A stretch of DNA of 64,000 nucleotides. Origin: an uncultured Alphaproteobacteria bacterium. Lineage in GTDB: Bacteria; Pseudomonadota; Alphaproteobacteria; HIMB59. The DNA lies in contig CACCLU010000004.1 of NCBI GenBank assembly GCA_902546975.1, forward strand, positions 25,134 through 89,133, read 5' to 3'. Both the position numbers and the translations under genes were made by a program. The notes beneath the pieces are model-generated. The model had not been told where the DNA came from and did not search any database. It saw nothing but the letters and a program-made list of their open reading frames with translations. Below are positions 49,952 through 59,875 of this stretch, in pieces; position 1 is the stretch's first letter; each line of letters begins with the position of its first letter.

Positions 49952-49981
49952 ACCGAACCTCCTTAGTGATTCTATTAGTTA

Positions 49982-50011
49982 ATTGTAGTAAGAAAAAGGT
50001 AAGAAAATCAA
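49982..50011 (-). promoter_or_regulatory. candidate promoter of hup
   Basis: On the minus strand TTGATT (50006-50011), 18 bp, TACAAT (49982-49987), a close sigma-70-type match, about 30 bp before the hup start. This is the best promoter-like pair seen in the window by eye, and it would allow strong separate expression of HU and the tRNAs below it. Confidence 0.5.
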
Positions 50012-50021
50012 CAACAATATA

Positions 50022-52439
50022 CTAGTTGACGAATGTTTTTTCTTGATTTTGCTGATTTTTTGGCTTCATAGACTCTGTAACTAAGTGTCTCCAATCCAAT
50101 TTTTTGTTGATTTTACTAATTTTTCCATCGAGAGCTAAGTCCAATACCTCTTTTGCAAACTCGACTTTCTTAATTATCAGCTTGTTTTGAATGTCTTTTT
50201 GTATTTCAACTAAGTCCTTTTCATTTTCTTTTGGGATTATAACAGTTTTAATACCGTACCTTATCGCAGCCAATAGTTTCTCTTTTAATCCCCCAATTGG
50301 AAGAACTCTTCCTTTTAACGTAATTTCCCCAGTCATTGCAATGTCTCTTTTAATTTTAATATCAGTAAGAGATGAAATTAATGAAGTAAATATTGTAATA
50401 CCAGCACTTGGGCCATCTTTAGGTATAGCTCCTTCAGGTACGTGTAAATGAATATCTATTTTATCGAAAACCTTTGGATTTACTCCAAAGTCAACGGAAT
50501 TAGATTTAATGTAACCTAAAGCAGCAGTAATAGACTCTTTCATCACGTCACCAAGTTTACCTGTTGCATTAATCATTCCCTTACCTGAAGATAAATTAAC
50601 TTCAATATTTAAGATATCTCCACCAACCTGAGTCCATGCAAGCCCGTTGGTGATACCCACTAAATTTTTCTTTTCTAAAACACTATCCTTGAATTTTTCC
50701 GGACCTAAAAAATTTTTTATAGCTTTATCATCAAAAACAAATGGTTTTTTTGACCTTGATTTATTTTTTTCTAATTGAAAAACAAGTTTTCTAAAAAGCT
50801 TATCAAAAACTTTTTCGAGACCTCTGACGCCTGACTCTCTAGTGTAGTGTCTTACTATTTTAGTAATTGAGGTTTTATCAAGCTTAAATTCATTATTTTT
50901 TAAAATATTTTTATTCATTTTTCTTGGAATTAAATATTTTTTTGCAATTTCAACTTTTTCTTTTTCTGTATAACCAGATACTTCAATCACCTCTAATCTG
51001 TCAAGAAGCGGACCAGGTATGTTGTAAGTATTACCTGTACATATAAACATTACATTTGATAAGTCATAATCAACCTCAAGATAATGATCATTAAATTGAT
51101 TATTTTGCTCAGGATCTAAAACCTCTAATAATGCAGAGGATGGATCTCCTCTCCAGTCACTACCCACTTTGTCAATTTCATCTAATAAAATTATGGGATT
51201 AGATGTTTTGGTTTTCTTCATAGCCTGAATAAATCGACCAGGCATTGAGCCAATATAAGTTCTTCTATGGCCTCTAATTTCAGCCTCATCCCTAATTCCA
51301 CCAAGAGAAATCTTTGCAAATTCTCTGCCAGTAGCTCTCGCTATAGATTTACCTAATGAAGTTTTACCCACACCAGGAGGTCCTACAAAACATAGTATTG
51401 TACCAGATGCTTTCTTTGATCTTTTTTTGACAGCTAAAAATTCAAGTATTCTCTCTTTTACTTTCTCGAGACCATAGTGGTCGTCATTTAATATTTTTTC
51501 AGAACCTTTTATGTCTATTACTTCTTTTGAGAATTTTTCCCAAGGTATATCTAATATCCATTCTAGGTAATTGCGAATAACTGATGCTTCTGCAGACATT
51601 GGGCTCATAGATTTTAATTTTTTAAATTCATTTAAAGCTTTTTCTTTTGCCTCTTTTGATAATTTTACCTCATTAATTTTTTTCTCTATTTCAGAATATT
51701 CGTTGGAACCATCTTCACCATCACCAAGTTCTTTCTGTATGGCTTTCATTTGTTCATTTAAGTAGTACTCTCTTTGAGTTTTTTCCATTTGTCTTTTTAC
51801 TCTATTTTTTATTTTTTTCTCAAGTGCAGAAAAGTTAAGTTCTTTTGAAAAGAAATTCAGTAAGTTTTGAATTTTTTTATTAATATCAATAATTTCTAAA
51901 TTTTTTTGTTTATCTTCAATTCCGATGTTTAAGTTGTAATAAATATTATCAATGAACTGATATGGATCTTCGATATTTAAAAGTCCTTCAAGGATATCAT
52001 TATTATTTCCTATATTTTGTATATAGTTTTGAAATTCATTTTTTAAAACTCTTAAAGAAGCTTTTAATTCAACTGAATTTTTTTTGTTAATTACTACTGT
52101 TTCAATTTTAGCTGTGAGAAAGTTATTATTTGCCTTAACAGCTGACTTTATCTTTGCTATTTCTAAGCCTTCAGTGAGAACTTTATATGTATTGTCAGGC
52201 AACTTAAGAAACTGAATAATTTTTGATTTTACTCCGTAGGAATAAACATCGTTAACTTGGGGATCATCAGTCGTTGGTTCTTTTTGTGTAAATAAATAAA
52301 TAATCTTGTTGTTGTTATTCATGGCAAAATTAATTGCATCAATAGATTTAGCTCGGCCAACAAACAAAGGTGAGGTTATAGAGGGATAAACAACTAAGTC
52401 CCTTAAAGGTAAAATAGGTCCAATGATTTGATTTTCCAT
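50022..52439 (-). CDS. lon: ATP-dependent protease Lon
   Basis: AAA+ serine protease degrading misfolded and regulatory proteins. 805 aa. The N-terminal substrate domain (1-about 200) starts ILPLRDLVVYP; a coiled-coil linker follows with REYYLNEQMKAIQKELG; Walker A is GPPGVGKTS, Walker B ILLDEIDK; the C-terminal protease domain has PKDGPSAG with the catalytic Ser and GEITLKGRVLPIGGLKEK with the Lys. Placed 23 bp downstream of clpX. Confidence 0.97.
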   Translation of the reverse strand: MENQIIGPILPLRDLVVYPSITSPLFVGRAKSIDAINFAMNNNNKIIYLFTQKEPTTDDPQVNDVYSYGVKSKIIQFLKLPDNTYKVLTEGLEIAKIKSAVKANNNFLTAKIETVVINKKNSVELKASLRVLKNEFQNYIQNIGNNNDILEGLLNIEDPYQFIDNIYYNLNIGIEDKQKNLEIIDINKKIQNLLNFFSKELNFSALEKKIKNRVKRQMEKTQREYYLNEQMKAIQKELGDGEDGSNEYSEIEKKINEVKLSKEAKEKALNEFKKLKSMSPMSAEASVIRNYLEWILDIPWEKFSKEVIDIKGSEKILNDDHYGLEKVKERILEFLAVKKRSKKASGTILCFVGPPGVGKTSLGKSIARATGREFAKISLGGIRDEAEIRGHRRTYIGSMPGRFIQAMKKTKTSNPIILLDEIDKVGSDWRGDPSSALLEVLDPEQNNQFNDHYLEVDYDLSNVMFICTGNTYNIPGPLLDRLEVIEVSGYTEKEKVEIAKKYLIPRKMNKNILKNNEFKLDKTSITKIVRHYTRESGVRGLEKVFDKLFRKLVFQLEKNKSRSKKPFVFDDKAIKNFLGPEKFKDSVLEKKNLVGITNGLAWTQVGGDILNIEVNLSSGKGMINATGKLGDVMKESITAALGYIKSNSVDFGVNPKVFDKIDIHLHVPEGAIPKDGPSAGITIFTSLISSLTDIKIKRDIAMTGEITLKGRVLPIGGLKEKLLAAIRYGIKTVIIPKENEKDLVEIQKDIQNKLIIKKVEFAKEVLDLALDGKISKINKKLDWRHLVTESMKPKNQQNQEKTFVN

Positions 52440-52462
52440 ACTATTAAGATAGTGAGGAATTT

Positions 52463-53716
52463 TTAATTTTCACCCACTTTTTTTTTAATTTTAGTTTTTT
52501 CTTTATATACGATTATTGGTCTATTTGAGATTACTGACTCTTTACTTAAAACTACCTTATCCACAGAATCCTTATCAGGAATATCATACATACAATCTAG
52601 AAGTAGCTTTTCCATAATTGACCTTAGGCCTCTTGCACCAATTTTTTTTTCAACAGCTAATTGAGCAATTTGTTCTCTACCATCTTCAGTTATCTCGAAT
52701 TCAACCCCTTCAAAGGAAAAAAGAGCCTTGTATTGTTTTGATATTGCATTTTTTGGTCTTGTAATAATCTCTTTTAAATCATCTAAAGATAATTCATTCA
52801 GACTGGCGCTTACAGGAAGTCTTCCTACTAATTCAGGTATTAATCCAAATTTAATCAAATCGTCATTTTCAAGTTGTGAAGTCATTGGTTGGTCCTGATT
52901 AATTGATTTATTAAAACCAATAGACTTTTTATTTACTCGATTTTTTATAATTTTATCAATGCCTTCAAACGCGCCCCCACAAACAAACAATATATTTTTT
53001 GTATCAACTTGAAGGAACTCTTGTTGAGGATGTTTTCTTCCACCTTGAGGTGGCACGCTAGCTGTTGTTCCCTCAATTATTTTTAGTAAAGCTTGTTGAA
53101 CTCCCTCACCAGATACATCTCTTGTTATAGATGGATTTTCACTTTTTCTGCCCACTTTATCTATTTCATCAATATATACGATACCCTTTTGGGCCAAAGT
53201 AACATCATAATCACATTGCTGCAGTAATCTTAAAATAATATTTTCAACATCTTCACCTACATATCCAGCCTCCGTCAACGTGGTAGCATCAGCAATTGTA
53301 AAAGGAACATTTAAAAATTTTGCTAGGGTTTGAGCTAAAAGTGTTTTACCACAACCTGTTGGTCCAATAAGTAATATGTTTGATTTAGAAATTTCTATAT
53401 CTTTTGAGGGGTTTTGAACTCTCTTATAATGATTGTAAACAGATACAGATAATATTTTTTTTGCATGATCTTGACCAATTATATGATCATCAAGATAATT
53501 ATAGATCTCACTTGGTTTTGGTATCTCAAATTTTTTCTTTGTGTCAATTTTATCATCTTCAACAAGTATATCCTTACATAAAACCACACACTCATTACAA
53601 ATATAGACATTTGGTCCAGCAATTAATTTTTTAACCTCTTCTTGGCTTTTACCACAAAAGGAACAAGATATTTTTTTATCAGAGCTATTAGCAGAGATTA
53701 TTTTTTCATCAGACAT
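52463..53716 (-). CDS. clpX: ATP-dependent Clp protease ATP-binding subunit ClpX
   Basis: AAA+ unfoldase feeding ClpP. 417 aa. N-terminal Cys4 zinc domain (C18, C21, C40, C43), Walker A GPTGCGKT, Walker [10 protein letters not shown], and the pore/IGF-type region IGFNKS (normally IGFG), which docks on ClpP. The clpP-clpX-lon order with tig upstream is conserved. Two nucleotides from clpP. Confidence 0.97.
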   Translation of the reverse strand: MSDEKIISANSSDKKISCSFCGKSQEEVKKLIAGPNVYICNECVVLCKDILVEDDKIDTKKKFEIPKPSEIYNYLDDHIIGQDHAKKILSVSVYNHYKRVQNPSKDIEISKSNILLIGPTGCGKTLLAQTLAKFLNVPFTIADATTLTEAGYVGEDVENIILRLLQQCDYDVTLAQKGIVYIDEIDKVGRKSENPSITRDVSGEGVQQALLKIIEGTTASVPPQGGRKHPQQEFLQVDTKNILFVCGGAFEGIDKIIKNRVNKKSIGFNKSINQDQPMTSQLENDDLIKFGLIPELVGRLPVSASLNELSLDDLKEIITRPKNAISKQYKALFSFEGVEFEITEDGREQIAQLAVEKKIGARGLRSIMEKLLLDCMYDIPDKDSVDKVVLSKESVISNRPIIVYKEKTKIKKKVGEN

Positions 53717-53718
53717 TT

Positions 53719-54309
53719 TTATTTTTCAATTCTAGTAGTAATTACTTTATCTATCAAACCAAATTTTTGCGCCTCTTCAGGGTCAAAGAATCTATCTCTT
53801 TCCATTGCCTTTTCTATTTCACCAATGCTTATTTTGGTATGCTTTTGATATATTTCATTGAGTCTTTTTTTTGTCTTTAATATCTCTTCAGCATGAATTT
53901 TAATATCACTCGCTTGTCCTGAAAAACCACCAGATGGTTGATGAATCATTATTTTAGAGTGTGGTAAAGCATACCTGTTGCCCTCTTTTCCTGCAGCGAG
54001 TATTAATGAACCTGCAGAGGCAGCTTGACCTATGCATACAGTATGAACGGGACATTTAATATATTGCATAGTATCATACATTGCTAAACCAGCAGTAACT
54101 AAACCTCCTGGTGAGTTAATATATAGATTAATTGGTTCTTCGGGATTTTCAGATTCCAAAAATAAAAGTTGAGCGCATATTAAAGAGGCAGTCTCATCAT
54201 TGATGGCGCCTGTTAAAAAAATAATTCTTTCTCTGAGCAGTCTGGAGAAAATATCAAAAGATCTCTCCCCCTTACCAGATTGTTCAATGACTATGGGTAC
54301 TAGATTCAT
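53719..54309 (-). CDS. clpP: ATP-dependent Clp protease proteolytic subunit ClpP
   Basis: Serine protease forming the barrel partner of ClpX. 196 aa. Catalytic residues are visible: Ser98 in GQAAS and His123 in MIHQPSGG; the Asp lies further on. The N terminus ([31 protein letters not shown]) is the family start. Its first 26 nt overlap the end of tig. Confidence 0.97.
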   Translation of the reverse strand: MNLVPIVIEQSGKGERSFDIFSRLLRERIIFLTGAINDETASLICAQLLFLESENPEEPINLYINSPGGLVTAGLAMYDTMQYIKCPVHTVCIGQAASAGSLILAAGKEGNRYALPHSKIMIHQPSGGFSGQASDIKIHAEEILKTKKRLNEIYQKHTKISIGEIEKAMERDRFFDPEEAQKFGLIDKVITTRIEK

Positions 54310-55510
54310 TATTTTGAGATCCTTTTTTCATTAGATTTTCTAAGCTTAACTTAGTTTCTTTGATTTTAAAAGTTTTCATAGACTCATCTGCTATTTTATT
54401 TCTGAGAAGAGTACCATAAGCAGTTTCTGCCGTTCTTTGATCAATTTTTTCACCATAATATTTTTGAATATACTCTTGAAGTTCTTTCTGCTCAACTTTT
54501 ACATTTAAAAATTTTACTAATTCAGAAAAAAGAACATCTTTTTGAATATTCTCACTTGTGAGTTTTTTTAAACTATCAATTCTTTCTTTGTGCTCATCTT
54601 TCATTTTAGATAAATCAATTTGATATTTTCTTTTAAGTTCGAGATTTACAACCTCTTCATTGATATCAATTTTTTTCTTTTGTGATAGGACTTTAAGAAG
54701 ATCTTCAATAAAAAACTCTTTTTGAAGATAATTCATATCCTCATTTAGTTTATTATCAATTTTGTCATTTAATTCTTTAATAGATTTTAATTTTAAAATT
54801 TTAATCAACTCGTCATCACTTTTAGGATAAATCTTTTTATTTATATCTTTGATTTGAGCGTTTATCTTTATTCCTTTTGTGGAAAAATTAATATCAGATT
54901 TATTTTTAATTTTTAAAAGAGCTTTTTTTAAGTCTAAAAATACTTCTTCTTTCGATTGGGTATTTAAGTCTACTCTTACCTCTTTTTGAGAAAATAATTT
55001 TTTTTGTTCATCTTCATAGTTTAATATTTCAAAATCTATAACAGAGTTTTCATCTGATATATTAATACTCTCTAATGAATAGTATTCTTTTTTTACTTTT
55101 TCTCTAAAATCATCAACATCTTTTTTTGTTACCTCTGAAGTAACTTTCTCTATTTCACTTGTTTTTAATTCATCCATTTTAATTTCGGGTTTTAAATAAA
55201 AAGCCAAGGTAAAATTATAATTATCTTTAAAATTAACATCAGGTTGTATCAGAGATTGTATTTTTTCATCCTCACTGATTTTATTTATATTTTTTGATAC
55301 CTCTTCATTTAATACCTCGTTTTCAATTTGAAGACCAATTTTAGATTTTATAATGCTTACCGGTACTTTACCCTTTCTAAAACCTGCAATTTCAAAAGTG
55401 GGTTGCTTTTCTGATATTTTTTCGTCAATAATTTTGGCTATTGCGCTCTGATCTAAAGATACCTCGAAAGAGGATTTATAACTTTTTTTTTCTATATTTT
55501 TATATTCCAT
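54284..55510 (-). CDS. tig: trigger factor
   Basis: Ribosome-bound chaperone meeting nascent chains. The start is ATG 55510, giving 408 aa (E. coli 432); an open frame continues upstream through two tRNA genes and is not part of it. The ribosome-docking motif GFRKGKVP is at 43-50. The PPIase region (about 145-228) is shorter than usual and lacks the FKBP-type active-site pattern; VIDFEI is present but FxGG and GFExxLxGM are not. The C-terminal arms (about 230-400) are helical and charged. Chaperone function is likely; isomerase activity is doubtful. Confidence 0.9.
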   Translation of the reverse strand: MEYKNIEKKSYKSSFEVSLDQSAIAKIIDEKISEKQPTFEIAGFRKGKVPVSIIKSKIGLQIENEVLNEEVSKNINKISEDEKIQSLIQPDVNFKDNYNFTLAFYLKPEIKMDELKTSEIEKVTSEVTKKDVDDFREKVKKEYYSLESINISDENSVIDFEILNYEDEQKKLFSQKEVRVDLNTQSKEEVFLDLKKALLKIKNKSDINFSTKGIKINAQIKDINKKIYPKSDDELIKILKLKSIKELNDKIDNKLNEDMNYLQKEFFIEDLLKVLSQKKKIDINEEVVNLELKRKYQIDLSKMKDEHKERIDSLKKLTSENIQKDVLFSELVKFLNVKVEQKELQEYIQKYYGEKIDQRTAETAYGTLLRNKIADESMKTFKIKETKLSLENLMKKGSQNNESSTHSH

Positions 55511-55523
55511 TTTACTTGTATTC

Positions 55524-55605
55524 TGGTGCGCCAGGAGGGACTCGAACCCCCACGGTTGCCCACTGGTTCCTAAGACCAGCGCGTCTACCATTCCGCCACT
55601 GGCGC
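55524..55605 (-). tRNA. tRNA-Leu (TAG)
   Basis: Class II tRNA on the minus strand: acceptor GCGCCAG/CTGGCGC, anticodon stem CTGGT/ACCAG with loop CTTAGGA (anticodon TAG), a long variable arm, T loop TTCGAGT and encoded CCA (55524-55526). 82 nt. tig begins 13 bp after it, matching the usual tRNA-Leu-tig order in alphaproteobacteria. Confidence 0.97.
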
Positions 55606-55611
55606 ACAAAT

Positions 55612-55689
55612 TGGGGCGAGTAAGGGGACTTGAACCCCCGACCTCCGGTACCACAAACCGGCGCTCTAACCAACTGAGCTACACCCGCC
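55612..55689 (-). tRNA. tRNA-His (GTG)
   Basis: Cloverleaf on the minus strand with the His-specific extra 5' G (G-1 at 55689) paired to C73. Acceptor GCGGGTG pairs with TACTCGC. Anticodon stem CCGGT/ACCGG with loop TTGTGGT (GTG), T loop TTCAAGT, encoded CCA. Six base pairs upstream of tRNA-Leu. Confidence 0.95.
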
Positions 55690-55694
55690 AAAAA

Positions 55695-56093
<399 letters not shown>

Positions 56094-56120
56094 TTTTTAC
56101 ACAAACCAAGTTAACAACTC

Positions 56121-56127
56121 AGGAGGT
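56121..56127 (+). promoter_or_regulatory. Shine-Dalgarno of glnA
   Basis: AGGAGGT, 6 nt before the glnA ATG, is close to perfect and stands out in a genome where most genes have weak sites. It suggests high translation of glutamine synthetase. Confidence 0.6.
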
Positions 56128-56133
56128 TATTAG

Positions 56134-57549
56134 ATGGACAAAAAATCATTACAAAAAATGATCGATGAAAATGGTATTAAGTATATTGATTTTAGATTTA
56201 CTGATCCTTTAGGGACATGGCAGCACTTTTCAAACCATATTAATACATTTGAAATGGACGTATTTGAGGAAGGTATTGGTTTCGACGGCTCTTCAATTAG
56301 ATGTTTTCAGTCAATTGAAGCTAGTGACATGATATTAATTCCAGATATTGAGACTGCATTTGTAGATCCCTTTTTTACAGATCCTACTCTAGTTCTAATA
56401 TGTGATATTCAAGATCCAATTACTGGACAAAAGTACGATAAAGATCCAAGATACGTTGCAAAAAAAGCAGAAGAATACGTTAAAACCTCAGGAGTTGGTG
56501 ATAGTATTTTCTTTGGACCAGAAGCTGAATTTTTTCTTTTCAACAACGTTCAAATTAACACGCACCCTCATCACTCTTCTTTTTCTGTTGACTCCGGTGA
56601 AGCCGTTTGGAATACAGGCACAGCTGAAGGTCCAAATCTAGGTTATAAAGTTAGAAATAAAGGTGGATACTTCCCATGCCCACCTCATGACACTATGCAG
56701 GATGTTAGATCAGAAATGGTAAATCACATGGTTGCAATTGGTATGAGTGTTGAAGCGCAACATCACGAAGTTGCTACTGCTGGTCAATGTGAAATTGATT
56801 TAAAATTCGACACATTGGTTAAGATGGCCGATGATCTTCAAAAATATAAATACGTCGTAAGAAACACAGCAAAAAGTAATGGTTTAAGTGCTACTTTTAT
56901 GCCGAAACCTCTTTCAAACGATAATGGTTCTGGAATGCATTGTCATCAAAGCATTTGGTCAAACGGTAAGCCAGTATTTTATGGTGAAGGTGGATATGCC
57001 AATCTTAGTGATGAAGCAAAATTTTATATTGGTGGTTTGCTTAAGCATGCACCATCTTTATTAGCTTTTACAAATCCAACTATTAACTCTTACAAGAGAT
57101 TAGTTCCAGGTTATGAGGCTCCGGTAAAACTTGCATACTCTAATAGAAATAGAAGTGCTATATGTAGAATACCCGCATACTCACCGTCTCCGAAAGCAAA
57201 AAGAGTTGAGTTTAGATGTCCAGATGCAACTGCCAACGGTTATTTAGCATTTTCAGCTATGCTTATGGCAGGTTTAGATGGAATTAAGAATAGAATTGAT
57301 CCTGGTGAACCAATGGATAAAAATCTTTATGATTTACCTCCTGAAGAGCAATCTAAAGTAAAGGAAGTACCTGGTACTCTTGAGGAAGCGATTAATAATC
57401 TTGAGTCAAATCATGATTATCTTTTAGAGGGTAATGTGTTTACCAAAGATTTAATCGAATCATATATCGAATACAAAAGAGAAGAAGAAATCGAACCAAA
57501 TAAACTGCTAGTTACACCTGCAGAGTTCGACATGTATTACGATTACTAA
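56134..57549 (+). CDS. glnA: glutamine synthetase, type I (beta, adenylylatable)
   Basis: Assimilates ammonium into glutamine. 471 aa. Beta-Grasp and catalytic domains are intact with IGFDGSSIRCF, the metal ligand segment FFGPEAEFF, GMHCHQS, and NRNRSAICRIP. Tyr399 in NLYDLPPEE is the residue adenylylated by GlnE, which is encoded immediately downstream on the other strand. Codon and amino-acid bias is milder than in neighbours, as for highly expressed genes. Stops 1 bp before the end of glnE. Confidence 0.97.
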   Translation: MDKKSLQKMIDENGIKYIDFRFTDPLGTWQHFSNHINTFEMDVFEEGIGFDGSSIRCFQSIEASDMILIPDIETAFVDPFFTDPTLVLICDIQDPITGQKYDKDPRYVAKKAEEYVKTSGVGDSIFFGPEAEFFLFNNVQINTHPHHSSFSVDSGEAVWNTGTAEGPNLGYKVRNKGGYFPCPPHDTMQDVRSEMVNHMVAIGMSVEAQHHEVATAGQCEIDLKFDTLVKMADDLQKYKYVVRNTAKSNGLSATFMPKPLSNDNGSGMHCHQSIWSNGKPVFYGEGGYANLSDEAKFYIGGLLKHAPSLLAFTNPTINSYKRLVPGYEAPVKLAYSNRNRSAICRIPAYSPSPKAKRVEFRCPDATANGYLAFSAMLMAGLDGIKNRIDPGEPMDKNLYDLPPEEQSKVKEVPGTLEEAINNLESNHDYLLEGNVFTKDLIESYIEYKREEEIEPNKLLVTPAEFDMYYDY

Positions 57550-57550
57550 A

Positions 57551-59875
57551 CTAAATTAAAAGCAACCTGTCTAAATATTTTTTATTATCCACTTTGGACG
57601 GGTTGCTAGTTAGATTTTCAAACATAAGCAACTCTCTTAAATAATCAATATCGTCACGATATGAAAACTCTTTATTATTTATGTGGTTGATGTCTTCTTT
57701 AATTTTAAAGAGTTGAAAAAGATCTTTATTATTTTTTAAAGGATTTTTTATATCTACTATTTTTAAAAAGTATTCTTTATCAATTTTAGAAAAGTTTGAA
57801 ATAATTTGATTTTTCATTTTTGTAAAATACTTAACTAATTTTAGATTATTTGTTAAAAGACATACCTTCATAAAAGACAATTTATGAAATGGTTCACTAG
57901 TCTTTGAATAAAATGAAAAGAAATTTTCAATATTAATAACTTGATCAGAGTCTCTATCAAAAGGTTTATTTCTATCGTCAATTATAAGGATATTTGGATC
58001 AATATATTGTTTCATTATCGAGTAAAATCTTCGTACAATTTTAATATTATCTATGTGATTATTTTTATTTGATTGATATATAAAAAAAATGTCTAAATCG
58101 GAAAAATTCGTAGCCATTTTAACGCCGTAACTTCCAAATAAAATCGGTGTTAAGTCAGAGAAAATATTGCTTCTATTGATAATGTATTCATTTTTAACTA
58201 GTTCAAAAATATAAAAAATAAACTTTCTTACAGCGGTATTTCGTTTTTTGAGGAAGTCAGTATTTGTTATTTTTTTTGAAAGTAACAAATAATCTAAAAG
58301 GAATAAAATTTCATAAATATCCTGGATTGATTTTTTTAAATCTAAATCAAAATTATCAGAGAATTCCCTCAGCTTAAAAGTAGGTATGCCATAATTAAAA
58401 AAATAGACTAGTGACTCTATTAAAAAATGATTTTTATAAATAAGATTTGTTAATTTTGAAGAATTATCAAATATAAAAGCTAACTCTAAAAAAATTTTAT
58501 TATTGTATTTGTATAAAGCAGTTAAATGGACACCAGACTTATAATAATTAATTAAATAGTCAAATTTTATAATCAGATCATCTCGTTTATTATGTGTTGA
58601 TAAAATATTTATGAGACTTGAAATAGACTCTAAATAATCATTTTTTACTGTTTCTGAACTATTGATGTTCTCAGCTCGTTTTAGAAGACTATCAATAATT
58701 TTTTGGCTAGACTCATTAAATTTTTTTCGTTGTAAACTTTCTCTATTTATTTTGGGGAAAAATAAACGCTGATATATTGTTTGAATTTCAGATTTATGCT
58801 TCTCTAATTTGTTTGAAAAGTTATCTAATACTGAATCCAAATAGGTTTCATTAGAGTCAATTATATTCTGAAAAGTATTTTTTTTTATATGTAAATAATT
58901 CTCAATTTTGCGGAAGTAATAATATGCCTCTGTTATATTTTTTAAGTCATTTTTTGGAATTATATTTTCATGTTTTTTTAAATTTATAAGTAATTTATGA
59001 ATATTACTCTCTTTAAGAGAATTTATCTTTCCAGACCAAAGAAGTTGGTTAAAATGTATTATATTTTCACAAGATCGAATAAAGCCATAAGAATTTTTTA
59101 TATCTAGCTTTTGTTCAGTATTACTGGAGGCAAAAAGCTTTTTAATCTCATCTATAGCGTAATAGTCAAATGTTCTTCTAAATAAAAAACTTTTTATTGC
59201 TTTCTTAAATGAGAAATATTTTTGAATATCGCCACACAAAAAACTAGATCTATGAAATGCTAATCTCTCCCAATTTCTGCCAACTGATGTATAATAATTA
59301 ATTGCTTGATCAATGTCAGATATAATTAATGAATCACCAAAATCTGGTCGTAACCTTAAATCTATTTTATGAAAAAAAGACTCAGAAATATTCGATATTT
59401 CATTAATGGTTTTCTTTATAGATTTATTAAAATCTTGAAGAGAAATAGGACTATTTTTGGAGTCATAGAATATGATTATATCGATATCAGAGGCAAAATT
59501 TAAATCTCTTACGCCAATTTTACCCATACCTAAAATAAAATAATATTTTTTTAAACTATTATTAAATGATCCGTATAGATTAGTATTAATGATTTTACTT
59601 AAAATATTTTTGCATAAAACAGACCACAATCTTGATCCATTAGACTGAGAAATTAAATTTTGATGAATTGATATAAAAATTAAATAAATAAGCTCATTTT
59701 TAAGTGTATTTATATTGAGAAAGTTAGTTGTAGAGGAATTAGAATATTTTTTTATATTACTTTTGTAGTGGTTAAGTATTAATTGTGCATCAACCTTAGA
59801 AACATCATAAAAGTTATTAAGATATTCATATTTTGATAAAAAAGTGGAAGATTTATATAATCTCTTTAATTCCAA
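57551..59875 (-). CDS. glnE: glutamine synthetase adenylyltransferase/deadenylylase (reduced length)
   Basis: Adds or removes AMP on GlnA under PII control. 774 aa against about 950 in E. coli. Two nucleotidyltransferase domains are visible: GMGKIGVRDLNFASDIDIIIFYD near 116-138 (Asp130, Asp132) and GSYGVKMATNFSDLDIFFIY in the C-terminal half (near 575). Both retain the DxD acid pair. The shortening is spread through linkers. The start is TTG 59875, supported by a GAGAGG Shine-Dalgarno at about 59884-59889; it overlaps dusA by 10 nt. Confidence 0.88.
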   Translation of the reverse strand: MELKRLYKSSTFLSKYEYLNNFYDVSKVDAQLILNHYKSNIKKYSNSSTTNFLNINTLKNELIYLIFISIHQNLISQSNGSRLWSVLCKNILSKIINTNLYGSFNNSLKKYYFILGMGKIGVRDLNFASDIDIIIFYDSKNSPISLQDFNKSIKKTINEISNISESFFHKIDLRLRPDFGDSLIISDIDQAINYYTSVGRNWERLAFHRSSFLCGDIQKYFSFKKAIKSFLFRRTFDYYAIDEIKKLFASSNTEQKLDIKNSYGFIRSCENIIHFNQLLWSGKINSLKESNIHKLLINLKKHENIIPKNDLKNITEAYYYFRKIENYLHIKKNTFQNIIDSNETYLDSVLDNFSNKLEKHKSEIQTIYQRLFFPKINRESLQRKKFNESSQKIIDSLLKRAENINSSETVKNDYLESISSLINILSTHNKRDDLIIKFDYLINYYKSGVHLTALYKYNNKIFLELAFIFDNSSKLTNLIYKNHFLIESLVYFFNYGIPTFKLREFSDNFDLDLKKSIQDIYEILFLLDYLLLSKKITNTDFLKKRNTAVRKFIFYIFELVKNEYIINRSNIFSDLTPILFGSYGVKMATNFSDLDIFFIYQSNKNNHIDNIKIVRRFYSIMKQYIDPNILIIDDRNKPFDRDSDQVINIENFFSFYSKTSEPFHKLSFMKVCLLTNNLKLVKYFTKMKNQIISNFSKIDKEYFLKIVDIKNPLKNNKDLFQLFKIKEDINHINNKEFSYRDDIDYLRELLMFENLTSNPSKVDNKKYLDRLLLI

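Noticed and set aside
55511..55654. N-terminal extension of the trigger-factor reading frame
   Set aside because: The open frame runs through tRNA-Leu and into tRNA-His; the true start is ATG 55510, followed by the expected trigger-factor N terminus.
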